NCBI GenBank assembly: GCA_029876055.1
Contig: CM056880.1
Location: forward strand, 310,001-374,000
Origin: Madurella fahalii
Lineage: Eukaryota > Ascomycota > Sordariomycetes > Sordariales
Length of the DNA stretch: 64,000 nucleotides
Reading direction: 5' to 3'
Shown here: in pieces, positions 10,526-21,550 of the stretch
Numbering within the stretch: the first letter of the stretch is position 1
Layout of the letters: each line of letters begins with the position of its first letter
Notes under the pieces: model-generated
What the model saw: only the letters and a program-made list of their open reading frames with translations
Database searches by the model: none
What the model was told of the DNA's origin: nothing
Made by a program: the position numbers and the translations under genes

Positions 10526-12012
10526 TTGTTTAGGGATGAGATATTACTCTGTATGCTACACAGCATGCGAAAACTCGCAAGCAGGGCTTTAGCACCAACA
10601 TTACCTTATACAGATAGGCCGGGTTCTGTATATATACATACATGCCTATATAAATACAGGCTAGACAGAGCTACCAACGTAGGCTGCACCCGTTTAAGCT
10701 GTAACTGTATACAGAAATTTCTTGGGGGCCTGTTATTTAAGTATCTATCTGACTGTAATATAATGTAGAGATGTAGCCCGAATCTTTGCTTTCTGTCACG
10801 CGTACAGGAGCTCAGCAGAGGTCGTGGGAAGTGCGTGGAAAGGTTGAAGTCGCTGAAGATCTATCTACCGTAGTAGGAGACTAAAGAACTGGCTTAAATA
10901 CATAAAGGAAATGGTCTGGGCGAGCTTACGTGATGAGCTGCTGAGCTCGGCGGTGAGAGCCGAGCTCTACAAGTGCGGTTTCCAGCGCGACACTTTCGCT
11001 ATTCTTCTGGTCTTTAAGTAGGCTATACAGTAACTACTAAGGTAGGATTTAGACCCTAAACTTTCTTTCTTTAGCGAAACTGCTTTAAACCAAGTAATGT
11101 ACTAGACCCAGTTGCTACTACTTTTTTAAGTACCTTCGCCTTAATTACGGGAGAGCTTAGGAGCGCCGAGGATCTCTTTTGTCCTATATACAATAACTTT
11201 TGAAGCTGGTTAGCCAAAGCCACTTAGATGCGCGTCCGCTTTACTACTCCCACGGACATCGACGCCATCACATCCCGAAGATCTCGCGGCGCTTCGCAAG
11301 ATATCCATTCAAGCAGTATCGGTTCCCTTTTTGTTAGGAACATCCAGGTCATTACAACAAGTATAGCCGGACTGGCTTCTGCAAGTACCTTTCAGACGTC
11401 AGGGCTGGTGCGTATCGGAGCACGGTCATTGAAACTCCAAGCCGCGAGGACTCAACTGTCACCAAGGACTGTCGTCTTTAGACCTAGCATGTTATTTCAT
11501 CCATGCAGTCATTTGGCCTCCCCCTTCGTCGGGTTTGTTATCTTCTCTCTCTACCGTCATGCCCATCTGTCGGCTCACATAACGAAACACAACGCAGAAC
11601 TTGACCGCCCTTCGGACCACCCGAGCGGCTTGGTGTAAACCCGGCGCGCACGGCCGAGGTTAGGAAGTAGCCGCCTCCGGATATCTAAAGCGGCCTATCT
11701 GGTTTGACTCGCAGTATAGTGTAGAGCGGCTCAACATTCTGATACTGCAACTCATCTCTATTTCCCGCCGCCACGGCCCTGGCGCTAAGATGTGGAAGTG
11801 GTATCTAACAGATCAACCGCAGAGAGGTCGGCATCACCCTGTTCTTGAACTCGATGAGTTTGTGCAAAAAGCTTGGATTTCGCCGTGTTGGCTTGGTTCA
11901 CGTGCAAGTCAAGAAACGGGGGGAGCATATGTCGAAATACCGGCTATGATATGGGAGTCCTGAGGGAGACGACGATAATGTACTTTGTTGAAATATTCAT
12001 ATTGGCCTATCA
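10526..12012. other. AT-richer stretch holding an old dispersed repeat
   Basis: About 1.5 kb without a supportable gene. The first part is rich in TATA/TACA words and TpA dinucleotides. The part 10794-10950 is a diverged copy of sequence also present at 36613-36765 (separate entry). The open frame at 11228-11638 is Ser/Arg-rich without motifs. Confidence 0.5.
10794..10950 (+). repeat. Diverged dispersed repeat, copy A
   Basis: Begins TGTCACGCGTACAGGAGCTC and aligns by eye, in the same orientation, with 36613-36765. Shared blocks are TGTCACGCGT-CAG-GAGCTCA-CAGA, GG-AGTGC, TATCTAC--TAG, AAAGGAA-GGT and GTGATGA. Differences are mostly transitions, as expected for an old repeat mutated by RIP. 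I see no coding content or terminal repeats, so the element class is unknown. Confidence 0.5.
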
Positions 12013-12608
12013 TCACTCAATACATGCAAGGCTCGTTCTTGGGCACAATATCGCGCTTGAATTGATGACAGGGATACCTGTGGAGAATAGAGCGAGTACA
12101 GAACTTTATTAGACACGAGTAAAAGACCCCGCATATTCAACTCACCGCAGTTACCGAGTATTCTCTGGACTTGGGCGGGGTGTGGTCTCTCCTGGAGAAC
12201 AACAAAAAACTGTTCATCACCTGTCTCCTCACAGCATCCCCATCGCCTGATCTCGGCGTCAAGGAGTCGCTCGGATCCCAAATCCCGCTCTTCCACCGCT
12301 TCCTGGTTACCTCCCGTGCTTTTGAAAGCTCTTGAAAGTAGGTAGTGTAGCTGTTGGGAAACTAATGGCCTCAAAGATGCACCAGAGCAGCTTCCTAACC
12401 TTCGAAGACTGCTAAGATTGATAGTCACACAGAACCTACTGTCCCCAGCGAGCCTAACTCCACAACTGGGATGACCGGCTTTCCAAAGGAAGGTATCAAG
12501 TCTATTCCGCGCATTAAATGCATCCAAAATATCTAGCAGCATCACCAGAGCCCCACGCTACTAATCTTTCAGCGCCTTAACAGTGTTCATGATATCTGGT
12601 GCATTCAT
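12013..12608 (-). pseudogene. Unknown gene inactivated by tandem TAG stops
   Basis: Reading the minus strand from ATG 12608 (ATG AAT GCA CCA...), the frame runs MNAPDIMNTVKALKD, hits two consecutive TAG codons, and then stays open in the same frame through RGALVMLLDILDAFNAR and about 115 further codons to a canonical intron (12078-12145, GTGAGT...CTCCACAG, 68 bp). After splicing it ends 12013-12015 with GIPVINSS...ACIE and TGA. The TAG-TAG pair is what two CAG codons would become after C-to-T changes at CpA, the RIP preference. The protein family is not recognised; it looks helical, with a Cys-rich middle (RRWGCCEETGDEQFFVV). It could instead be a shorter gene starting at the ATG inside GALVMLLD, after the stops. 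Confidence 0.45.
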
Positions 12609-12912
12609 AACATGAAGGCTCATAGGCTCAAGCCGGAGGTCTTCTCATCGGAGAATCACGGCTTGGACGCAGCGGAGGCTTTGTTCCTGAACGGTTCCGT
12701 TTTCATCCGCAGGGCGGAACTGAACTGAACGCCACTCATTTGTGTGTCTGATTTGATACCATCCCTTCATTAGTTTGACTTGGCGTTTAGAGCAGGGTTG
12801 AGTTGACGGGAGCTGAAAATGCCCAGACGGGTGAACTGGAATAGGATCAGGATTCCTACGTCCTCCAAACTTCTCGTGGCTGCGCGTCGCTCGATATTTC
12901 CAGCCAGCATGG

Positions 12913-15894
12913 ATGATGGACAATTCCGCGCTCGACTACGCCAATTTCGAGAGGCTGGCCCGCAGCGAGAACAACACTATGGGTACCTTGAAGCTGGCCC
13001 AATTGCGGCCCCCAAGATCCCCCTCCTCATTCTCTTCCACAAGGTGCTACTGCAGGCTATCCATCGGCGATAAATCTCCAAGCTGGCCTGTGGCTCTCCG
13101 GCGCTCTGCTGGCGTTCCTGGTCGCCGGACTGTTCGACTACGCCCTTATCATCTCCGCAACAAAGACCTTGGTTCTGCTTTTAGACCTGCTTCCTGGAGG
13201 TTTTGTCAAGGCTGTTAGTTTCGTCCAGCCCACGCTTTTCATGGCCAGTCTCGTCTACCGGGTCCGCGTGGCTGGTCCGACGTCCGTTGCTGCAGCGTTC
13301 CGGGATGCCTACCGCGATGTCCTCGGCGGCTTGAAGGTGTGGTTTGTTCTGATCGAGGTGTGTCCCGCCCTCATCTGGTATGTCACCATCGACTGCGTCT
13401 GCGGCCCCGGTGCCCAGCGACGTATAGCTTTATTGATTCTTCAAATCACCCTGTCGTCTGTGACAGGATTCTGGAACGACACAGCGGAGCAATTTGCTGG
13501 CATTTTTGAATCCAACGGGACCGCGCAGTTACCAGAACCCTCGAGCCAAAACGCCACATGGTACGAATCCTTCAAGACCATCACCTGGCAGGCAACAAAG
13601 AGCACGGTTACATACGTCCCCATTGAGAGCGTCGTGCTTTTGGCACCTGCTATGCTGCTCATGGCGCAGCGTGCTCTTCCTCACCTGTTCTCCGCGCTTA
13701 GCGTGCCCGTGGCGCATTGGATCGCCGCCGCCGAGCAAGGCTGGACTTGGGTTCTGAAGAGAATTCCGGGGCACCATCCCATTGATCCTGACGAAGTGGA
13801 CAAGGCATTAAACCCGATGCCGCCCTGGGCCATCCCCCGCCTCATCCGGCTTTTGAGGGTGCAACCCGGCCTGTTTGACGACAAGGTGTACTGCTCCCTT
13901 GAGTGGTACAACCTTGATGGGCCCCACCCGCCTTACGCGGCCATATCCTACGTCTGGGGAAGCCCTAAGCGTGACAGGCTCATCGTTCTCGATGGGAAGC
14001 GAGTGCCGGTGACGACATCGGCTGCGACGGCTCTTAGGTCGCTGCGGTCCCAGTGGTATGCGCGCCTGTTTTGGATCGACGCGCTTTGCATCGACCAGGA
14101 CGACCCGTTGGACAAGTCGAGGCAGATACCCTTCATGGCCGACATTTACCACCGGGCGCGCAACGTGCATGTATGGCTTGGGCTGATCAGCTACGGCAGC
14201 CTCACCCTGAGCGCAGTCCGAGAGCTCTGGGTGAGGGCCATGCTCCATACCGAATTCGGAGGCCCCGCGCCATCATTCGACGACATGCCCGCGGCGGTAT
14301 GGGTTAACCTGAAAGCCCTCCTGCGCAGGCCCTGGTTCGAGAGAACGTGGACGGTGCAGGAGGTAGTCGTGGCACGCAATGCCGATGCCATCACCATCCA
14401 CTACGGCGACGGCTCCATTGACTGGCAGACGTTGTCCTGGTTTATCCGCAGCTTCAGAAGCAACAATGCCATTACCTATAAGCTATCCGCCCGACTCGAC
14501 TTCGATGTCACGCGCGACAACAACATGGCCGCCGTGAGAAACCTCGACGCCGTCGAAGATTTTGCTCAGCTCTATATCCACGGTGGGCGCAATATGTCGC
14601 TCTTGTTCCACCTGGTGCGCATGTTTCGAACCGGCTGCAGGTTTCGAGCGACAGAAGACAAGGATAGAATCTATGCCCTTCTCAGCTTCAGCGATAAGCA
14701 TGCCATGTCACCCGCCTGGCCGTCGTCGATTATCTTGACCCGAAGCCCGTCCGTATCTTTATCGACGCCGCTATCCACTTTCTCCACGATGCGCGTGTGC
14801 ACCCAAAATTTCGCCTTGACTTCCTAGCCCACGCCGGGTTGGAATGCTCCTCCAAGCTACCTCTGCCTTTGTGGGTACCGGACTGGACCGTATCCGAATT
14901 GCCGTCCACCCCCTTCTTGGGCCTTGAGGGTTTCCACGAACTCTTTGGCAACGATGAATACATGATATACCGCTACTGCAACGCCACCGCCGAGATGAAG
15001 ACCTATGGCGATGTCGACTCCGTAACTTCCCCAATGCACAAGGACACCATGAAGGCTCTTCAGGCCCGTGTCATCGACCTGCGCAAGGCCTTCTACAAAG
15101 CCGGCTTGCCAGGGACGGAAGAGGCGCATTTTGAGGTTGTGCGCATCCCCAGCAGGGTGCTGCTGAAAATCACTGGCCACTCTGTGGGACACATTATGCA
15201 CCTTGGGACTCCGTTCGGGCCGGTCGGGATCAACGACAAGATGCACCGCGACGGCTCGACCTACCTCAACCCCGCGGCCTTTTTGCCCCTTGACTGGCGA
15301 CCTCTGGCAGACGAGCACGGGCGCTACCTCCGCCTGCCCATCGCCAGCCTGTGCGAAGCCTTCGCCAGGACTCTCGTCGGTGACCTCTCCCAGACCCAAT
15401 TCGACATGAAGGTTGACGACGGTGCCCCCGTGCGTCCGACACGGACCGCTATTGCGGAATTCATCGCATCATACGAGGAGGTTCTGGCCAAGTACTTCCG
15501 CAAGCCCACGCCGCTCGAGGACCTGTTCTCCACCCTTGACAGTCGCTGGGCCTATGATATCCGCTTCCTGCTACGCGCCAATAGTGTGATACGTCCCGTT
15601 TGCGCCGGGCGCGTCTTTGGCATCACCGACCAAGGGCTGATGGATTTGTTCCCTCATGGTACGCAGATCGGCGATGCTGTCGCGGTGTTCTACGGCGCTC
15701 CGGTACCGTTCACCTTGAGGCCGTATTCTCGACACCCTGCTGCTTGCGAGGTGGAGGGGGTTCGTACTCTTCATGAGAGCGCTCTGGACGGGGGCGTACA
15801 CTACCAGCTGGTTGGACCTTGCTATGTTCACGGTATAATGGATGGAGAGGCGCTGGAGGGATGTTGTGAGAGTACACATTTCGTTATGGAGTAG
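12913..15894 (+). pseudogene. Membrane-anchored HET-domain gene with one frameshift
   Basis: Exon 1 is 12913-12982 and the intron is 12983-13055 (73 bp, GTACCT...CTGCAG, phase 1). Exon 2 then runs in one frame to about 14710 and in the next frame to TAG 15892-15894. The N-terminal ~220 residues hold three or four hydrophobic segments (LWLSGALLAFLVAGLF; VWFVLIEVCPALIWYV; VVLLAPAMLLMA). The HET domain follows: block A YAAISYVWGS (about 13933), block B LFWIDALCIDQDD (about 14068), RPWFERTWTVQEV and DRIYALLSFSDKHAMSP. At the CCC run 14711-14713 the frame must shift by one base to enter RLAVVDYLDPKPVRIFIDAA and LWVPDWT, and the C-terminal YVHGIMDGEALE motif. About 390 codons after the shift carry no stop, so this is either a very recent break, a strain-specific null allele, or a homopolymer error in the assembly. 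HET C-terminal half plus membrane N-terminus implies a membrane-tethered death trigger (inference). Confidence 0.8.
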
Positions 15895-17090
15895 ATGATT
15901 AATACCCGATGCAGATAGAATGGTTTATGTTTAATTTACCGAACCGGTTCCCGTAGTTGTGGTGGATCGTTATCGCATCTCGCAGGGATGGCATATTGAC
16001 TACGCCTTAGCGATTCGAGCGGTAGCAGCGAGCTTGTTGCGTGATTGCTGTTGCTTGACCTGGACATCTGGGGTTGGATTGACCGAAAAACAGGGGGGGG
16101 GGTGGGTAAGGGTTTCAATATTATACTAATACCTCCGGCATTTCCAGATTCGGCAGCCCGCAGCCCTGCTGTTGCCGCTGTCTCTGACCTCTTCTAGAGT
16201 GGTGTAAGATGAAGCTGTAGGCCTCATTGCAGGAGTCGCCCAATAGCCACATGCCATCTGTGTACAGTATGTCTGCACGGCATATGTTACTGAGTTGTGG
16301 CTCCCGCAAACCCATTCGTCAGTTCGCTATGGGTCGTGTCACGGCTAAGCCACACCTCCCCGTGAACCACACCTACCCGTTATGTCTCGGGTAATGTGCG
16401 TATACTTACCGGGATTGTCCTTTCTTCCACAGGTGCTGGAGTAAAATTGGCACCGCGTTTAAATGCAAATTGGGTTGTGCTAGTACGCGTGTCCGGCCTT
16501 CAATACTCGCCCCCCTCCCCCCCCCCCCCGGGAGATCTGCAGTTTGCAAGGAGCTTAGTCTAGGCTAGCTGCTCCATGGTGTTGAGCGCCGAGACGATCA
16601 GTGCCTCGGACAGTGATGAGTAGCTGCCCCTTGATATGTAAGAGAAACCCGAGGTAACCCCGGAATTCTCTTATAGAAAGTGGTAGACTGGCAGCTAAGG
16701 AGGAACTCATACCCGTCTTTGCCATAGCAAACGGAGACATAGGCGGTGGTTAGAGAGGGGACAGTGAGGAAGGGTAACATGGGAGGCGAGCGCCGAACCG
16801 AAGCTGAGCGGACCAGCGGGCCAATTGGGACAAGTTCGTTGAACGTAGCCAACGGGATGTCCCCGTCGCGAACCTTGCAACATCACGAGGATGGGTCTGA
16901 AAGATGATAGATGCACATAATAGTGCTGTCCTAGCTTGATGGGATCTCCAAAGCTAGGAGGGGTTCGTCAAAAATACGTATGCTAGATACCAAGAGATTG
17001 GTTCGATAATAAAGGTTACACATAATGTAGAGGCGTAGTATTATAATAGTAGTTATTAGGAAAAAAAAAAAAACCAGCCACATCGTCGGT
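15895..17090. other. Intergenic, convergent 3' ends
   Basis: About 1.2 kb between the plus-strand HET gene and the minus-strand NACHT-like/HET gene. It contains G/C homopolymers (about 16094-16101 and 16514-16530) and an A run near 17060. No gene supported. Confidence 0.5.
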
Positions 17091-20012
17091 TCAGGTGCCT
17101 TCATAATGGCTTTGCATGGGAGCCCTCGGCATTGTAGTGAGAGCAGGGACGTGTGGAATGTCGGATGATGAATGGACCGACAAGAGCCGGAGACAGGCCC
17201 GATCTAGGTGGAAGGACATCTGGTCGACGTTCTCGCGGAACTGAACGAAGTCCCTCCGCTCGGTGCCGACGCTGTAGGTGAACACCTCGGGCGAGTTGTC
17301 GTGGATCCGCGCGGCCTCCTCGTCCCACTGCCGGAGGATCAAGCCGCGCCCGACGACCGAGTGGAACCAGCCGTCGGCGAAGGGCCGTACGATGACGGCC
17401 ACGTCCGAGTTCTCGAAGTGGCAGATGACGTCGCCTTCCCGCACGGTACCCGCTACCAGGCCGATCTGGCCCCGCGTGCCGATGATCCATCTTGGCGCCG
17501 AAGCCAGCCTCTCTGTGCGCAGACATGGGCATAGCTCTCCGCCCGTGGTGGATCTAGGACAGCTGTCAGTTTCCACGGGATCAAGTGTCTCGGAAGCCTC
17601 GAAAGTGCGCGAGGTGATAAAGGCCTCGTCCTCGTATCGACGAAGGATCTGGTTCCAAGACGGTTTTTGCGTCGTCATACCAATGCCTACATAAGCGTAT
17701 GACAGGCGGGAATCGACAGATACGGCTTTCCTGGCATTCTTGTGGATGGAGAGAAGTGCGTCTTTGGTTGCAGAGGGGAGCTCATCGCCCGGGCGGTGCG
17801 TCCGTACGTGATGGAAATAGAGCGAATGCCAGTCTGTGAGAAGCTCTCTCGCTTTCTCTGCCGTCGTATAAGCGTCTCCTACCAGAGAGATGTTTCCGCA
17901 AATCTTGGCTCGTGTGTAGAAGGTACCCGGTCTTTGCCGTCCATGGTCGGTGGAGTTGACATTAGACAACGGATTGAGGGAGTGAAATAGGCCGCCCAGG
18001 GCTCTCTGCAGCAGCTGGCTGAAACTTATCAGCTGATCCTCCGTCCTTAGTCTCGGTTCTCCTATCATTGCCTCATAGAGCCCTAGTGTCGATTCGGAAT
18101 AGTCTGGCTGTACTGCCGTATCCCCTGCCGCAATGCCGAGTAACCCATATACGTGGTCCCTAGGGTCCGAGCAGCGTGAGCCGGCGAACGTTATCAGGGA
18201 CTGCCTAAGAGGAGGAAAGTCTCGTTTTGGGAAAGACTGCACGTCAAGTCGGTACGAGAGAATGGCGGATGCCGGGCTTCGACCCAGATCGAGGATATGC
18301 TGCGGCATATTGCTATCCGCATAACGCAAATACGTGAGAAAAGAGGCAAGGGTAGACCAGTCGATGGAGCAGTCCTCGCACTGAACTTGCAGCTGGCGGG
18401 CCAGAACCACTTCCTGTACGATCCAGAGCCGCTTCCAGTATCGCAGGAAGAAGAAAGCGCGGAGGTCGAGCCATTCACGGCGGCGTGTTTTGAACCGGGC
18501 CACCGTCGCCTCGGATATGTGCGGCCTCGGGAGCTCGGCCATGATCTTGAGCATATTGGCGTAGCAGGGAGGCATCGCCGCTCTCTCCTTCGCGATCTTG
18601 GCCGTGCCGGCCGTCACGAGCTCGCACAGGAAGACCATAGATGACTTGACTACGTCGGACATGGTCGTGCCGAGCCAGCTGATAACCATTGTAGCACTAC
18701 TGTAGATGAGCGGCATGATGGCCACCTGCACATTCCGATCTCGGTCATTGGTCTGCTGGATGCAGATCGCATCGATCCAGAGGCGTCGCTTGTCCCCTTT
18801 CGGGGGTCTCAGGTGCCTCAGCGCGTCCCATAGGTTCTGCCCCACGGAGAAATTCTCGCCGTTCACTGTGATAGACCGCATGGCTGCCGCGTCCGAGCTG
18901 CCCGACAGCCGCCACTCGTACGAGAGTGCTTCGAACGGCGGGGGGTGATGGATGCATTGGCGGTGAATCGTGCACTTGATGCCGTCTGTCTCGCTGCCGC
19001 CCCACAGCAGCACAGTCCTGAACTCGTCGTAAGGCACGAGTTCCTCGTAAATCGGCTTGTACGTCCTGAGAGTCTCGGGATTCCTCTCGCTTGCTAGGTC
19101 CGGGCGGGAAGACTCGGGCTCGATACCCTTGCGACCATCTGAGGGATACGGCGCCCGTCCTGGTGATTCCAGAGATGCAGGTGTTGAATCTAGGACGGAT
19201 TTGTTACTGGCTGGAACTCTGAGCATGTATCTCAGCCATTTCAGAGTGTCCAAGTCAGACGCGTCCGTCGGGCCCGCATCCGGGTCCAGTCTTAATTTTC
19301 GTTGGACTATCTCTGGCCTACCCGGCCAAGCGTAGATAATGTGTGGGTCGAGCTTCACCTGCTCGTATACAAGGCTGAATCGGCTTGAAATAATCCACTT
19401 CGCACGACTAGATTCGGCCGATTGCAATATGAAGTCGAGGAAAGATCGTTCCCAGCCCGACATGGACATGCCGAGGCCGTTGATGACCAGAAAGACATCC
19501 CGTAGCTTCGGGTGGGCGACAATCCGTTTTAGGATTCGGAGCTGAGATGCGATGGGGTTATGTACCAGATACGAGCCCGGCTTTTCTTTCCAAACCCATG
19601 CCGTGAGAAAGGGGTAGGCTTCAACAAGGAGATATATGAGGCCGGAGAGCACCGCCGCGTCCTCCTTCGCTCCCTTCTGTCTGTCGTAACTTGGACAGAA
19701 GCAGTAAGCCACTGCGCTGCTCGGGGCAGCGAGGCTTGGAAGCTCGTCAATAATGCAAGAGAGATTGTCCTCGGGCGACTTGGTTTGGATCCAGAGGAGG
19801 CGACTGCTGTCGTCCCGAAGAAATTGGTGAAATTCCTCACTGTCGAGGATCCAACGGGACGAAGTGGCCGAGGCAGATCGGTCGATTTCTGACTTCTCCC
19901 TCCGAGGGTCGCTTGTCCACAAGCCCGATAGACACCGCTTGTAGAGCTCTCTGCCATCCTTCTCGCGATAGACATGGGAGCAAAGACCTCTGCATAAACT
20001 CCAGCCGCCCAT
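17091..20012 (-). CDS. Fusion of degenerate NACHT-like domain and HET domain
   Basis: One uninterrupted frame of 973 residues. Residues ~25-260 follow the fungal NACHT layout: LYKRCLSGLWTSDPR, SSRWILDSEEFHQFL, RLLWIQTKSPEDNLSCIIDE, AVAYCFCPSYD, LSGLIYLLVEAYP, DVFLVINGLGMS and RAKWIISSRFS. At the P-loop position (73-83), where the family has GxPGxGKT/S, the sequence is TKSPEDN; at Walker B the acidic DALDE is NGLGM. The NTPase should therefore be dead. After a Pro/Ser linker, residues ~320-560 form a HET domain (FEALSYEWRLSG at 360; LWIDAICIQQTNDRDRNV at 411; YWKRLWIVQEVVLARQ; CSDPRDHVYGLLGIAAG). This order, NTPase first and HET second, is the reverse of HET-D/HET-E type proteins. A small upstream exon (ATG 20254 to 20113, donor GTGAGA) is possible but not proven. 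Confidence 0.85.
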   Translation of the reverse strand: MGGWSLCRGLCSHVYREKDGRELYKRCLSGLWTSDPRREKSEIDRSASATSSRWILDSEEFHQFLRDDSSRLLWIQTKSPEDNLSCIIDELPSLAAPSSAVAYCFCPSYDRQKGAKEDAAVLSGLIYLLVEAYPFLTAWVWKEKPGSYLVHNPIASQLRILKRIVAHPKLRDVFLVINGLGMSMSGWERSFLDFILQSAESSRAKWIISSRFSLVYEQVKLDPHIIYAWPGRPEIVQRKLRLDPDAGPTDASDLDTLKWLRYMLRVPASNKSVLDSTPASLESPGRAPYPSDGRKGIEPESSRPDLASERNPETLRTYKPIYEELVPYDEFRTVLLWGGSETDGIKCTIHRQCIHHPPPFEALSYEWRLSGSSDAAAMRSITVNGENFSVGQNLWDALRHLRPPKGDKRRLWIDAICIQQTNDRDRNVQVAIMPLIYSSATMVISWLGTTMSDVVKSSMVFLCELVTAGTAKIAKERAAMPPCYANMLKIMAELPRPHISEATVARFKTRRREWLDLRAFFFLRYWKRLWIVQEVVLARQLQVQCEDCSIDWSTLASFLTYLRYADSNMPQHILDLGRSPASAILSYRLDVQSFPKRDFPPLRQSLITFAGSRCSDPRDHVYGLLGIAAGDTAVQPDYSESTLGLYEAMIGEPRLRTEDQLISFSQLLQRALGGLFHSLNPLSNVNSTDHGRQRPGTFYTRAKICGNISLVGDAYTTAEKARELLTDWHSLYFHHVRTHRPGDELPSATKDALLSIHKNARKAVSVDSRLSYAYVGIGMTTQKPSWNQILRRYEDEAFITSRTFEASETLDPVETDSCPRSTTGGELCPCLRTERLASAPRWIIGTRGQIGLVAGTVREGDVICHFENSDVAVIVRPFADGWFHSVVGRGLILRQWDEEAARIHDNSPEVFTYSVGTERRDFVQFRENVDQMSFHLDRACLRLLSVHSSSDIPHVPALTTMPRAPMQSHYEGT

Positions 20013-20547
20013 GCTCTGCGTTGCAGGGCTTCCGTCGGTGCCGACTTCTCTGGGTGTTAGCTGCGTGACCTTCAGACGCGGACTCGGTTACTTTTGGCCG
20101 CTTTAGTCTCACCTGTGCTTCTCTCTCTAGCGAGAACCAAATTTGCGCGAGCAGACAGGCGTCCCAATGACTGCTCTGGGACCTGTCTGCGGCCAGACTC
20201 CTCAGGCCGCTGTCCCGACGATGGCTTAACTTCAGCGGGGAAATACGAGTCCATGATTTCCCTGTGCCTGAACTAACTCGACCTTAGCATCGGCCCAGGA
20301 GTGTTACTCGCTTGCGATGTTCCGCAATCAATCGAAACACTCCGCTCTATATGACGCATAAGTGATGGTTATCAAATTTAAGATAAAGTATAGATGGATC
20401 GTCGGAGATGAAACGCAGAGGAGGACTGCCAGAGGTCGTCCAGGCAGCAGAGCTCACCATAGACCCGTTCTATTCACGTGACCTGCTAAGATCGCCTCCA
20501 AGATCCCACCACCTCAGAACAGCGACGGACGCACGCCCGACTTCCAA

Positions 20548-21356
20548 GTGCACCACGCCAAGTCGACCGCAATCAGGTTAGCAGTGGCCAAACAACGACA
20601 GAGAAGAGTTCTCCCCGAAGGAGTGGGCAAGTCCTCAAAGGTTATGGACGCGGCGCTGCCGGGAAAGCACACCCGAGAGCTCTATGACAAGCTGAAGCGA
20701 AGAGAGGCCTGTATTTTGGCGCAACTCCGAACCGGAATGGCGAGGCTGAACGGCTTCCTGAATAGGATTGGGGCCGTCGAATCTGACCTCTGCGCATGTG
20801 GCAATGCGAGCGAAACAGTGGGACACTTCCTATTCCGATGCGTCAGGCGGACCGCTCTAAGGGATGATATGCTGCAATGCCCAGCGACAAGACGAGGGAG
20901 TCTCTCCTTCTACCTAGGAGGAAAAGCGCCATCGGAACAAGGAATTGGACACCGGACATGAAGGCAGCCAGGGCAACGATCAGATACGCAATGGCAACAG
21001 GAAGACTGGAGCTGAACGAGGAGGAGAGACTGGATCAATCACGGTAGAAGAACTCGACCACCAACACCATGCAGCCTCAACCAGCAGGTCCCGCTTTAGC
21101 TGCTGAGGATAGGACGCTGAACACTTGGAGAATGTAACCTCCAAGTCGATCTGCTAACAACCAAGGCAAGAGGCATAGGGTGTGGTGAGAGAAAGGGAAA
21201 GAGTAAGGGGCTTTGTACGAGTTGATGACAGAGCGGCTTCGATCCGGATGTAGTTAGCGTGCCAAGGCCCTTTAGGCTCAGTGCCTCCAGGCGAAATAAA
21301 TTCCATCCATCCATCCACCCATCCATCCATCCATCCACCCATCCATCCATCCATCA
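20548..21356 (+). mobile_element. 3' remnant of a Tad1-type LINE retrotransposon with microsatellite tail
   Basis: The frame 20548-20961 carries the C-terminal part of the LINE polyprotein downstream of RNase H: DAALPGKHTRELYDKLKRRE, ILAQLRTGMARLNGFL, the CCHC-like C-A-C-G...VGHFLFRC knuckle, and GSLSFYLGGKAPS. A frameshift near 20940 moves the rest (WTPDMKAARATIRYAMATGR) to another frame, ending at TAG 21045-21047. About 250 bp of 3' UTR follow and end in AAATAAA and (CCAT)n at 21302-21354. The reverse transcriptase, endonuclease and gag parts are absent, as in 5'-truncated copies made by target-primed reverse transcription. The copy is non-autonomous and dead. Confidence 0.8.
21302..21354. 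repeat. (CCAT)n microsatellite
   Basis: Thirteen or so CCAT/CCAC units with two CCAC variants at regular spacing (blocks of four to five units). It directly follows the LINE 3' UTR and an AAATAAA word, so it is probably the tail of the element rather than an independent microsatellite. Confidence 0.95.
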
Positions 21357-21550
21357 GAACAGCGACAGAGGAACTCGGGGTGGAACGCAACGTTCTTGAG
21401 CTCTCCTATGCAGAAAATGGGGCCGATCGATGGATGCAGGTAGGCACTCGCCATATCAATTGTAGTGTCAGTAATCAAGATACCAACCTACCTAACCGTA
21501 TCATTATTCCCCGTTCGGACCACTTAGACTTTTCCCATCACCTCCTGCTC

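Noticed and set aside
12983..13055. A second frameshift in the membrane HET gene
   Set aside because: The apparent shift is explained by a 73-bp GT-AG intron with matching phase.
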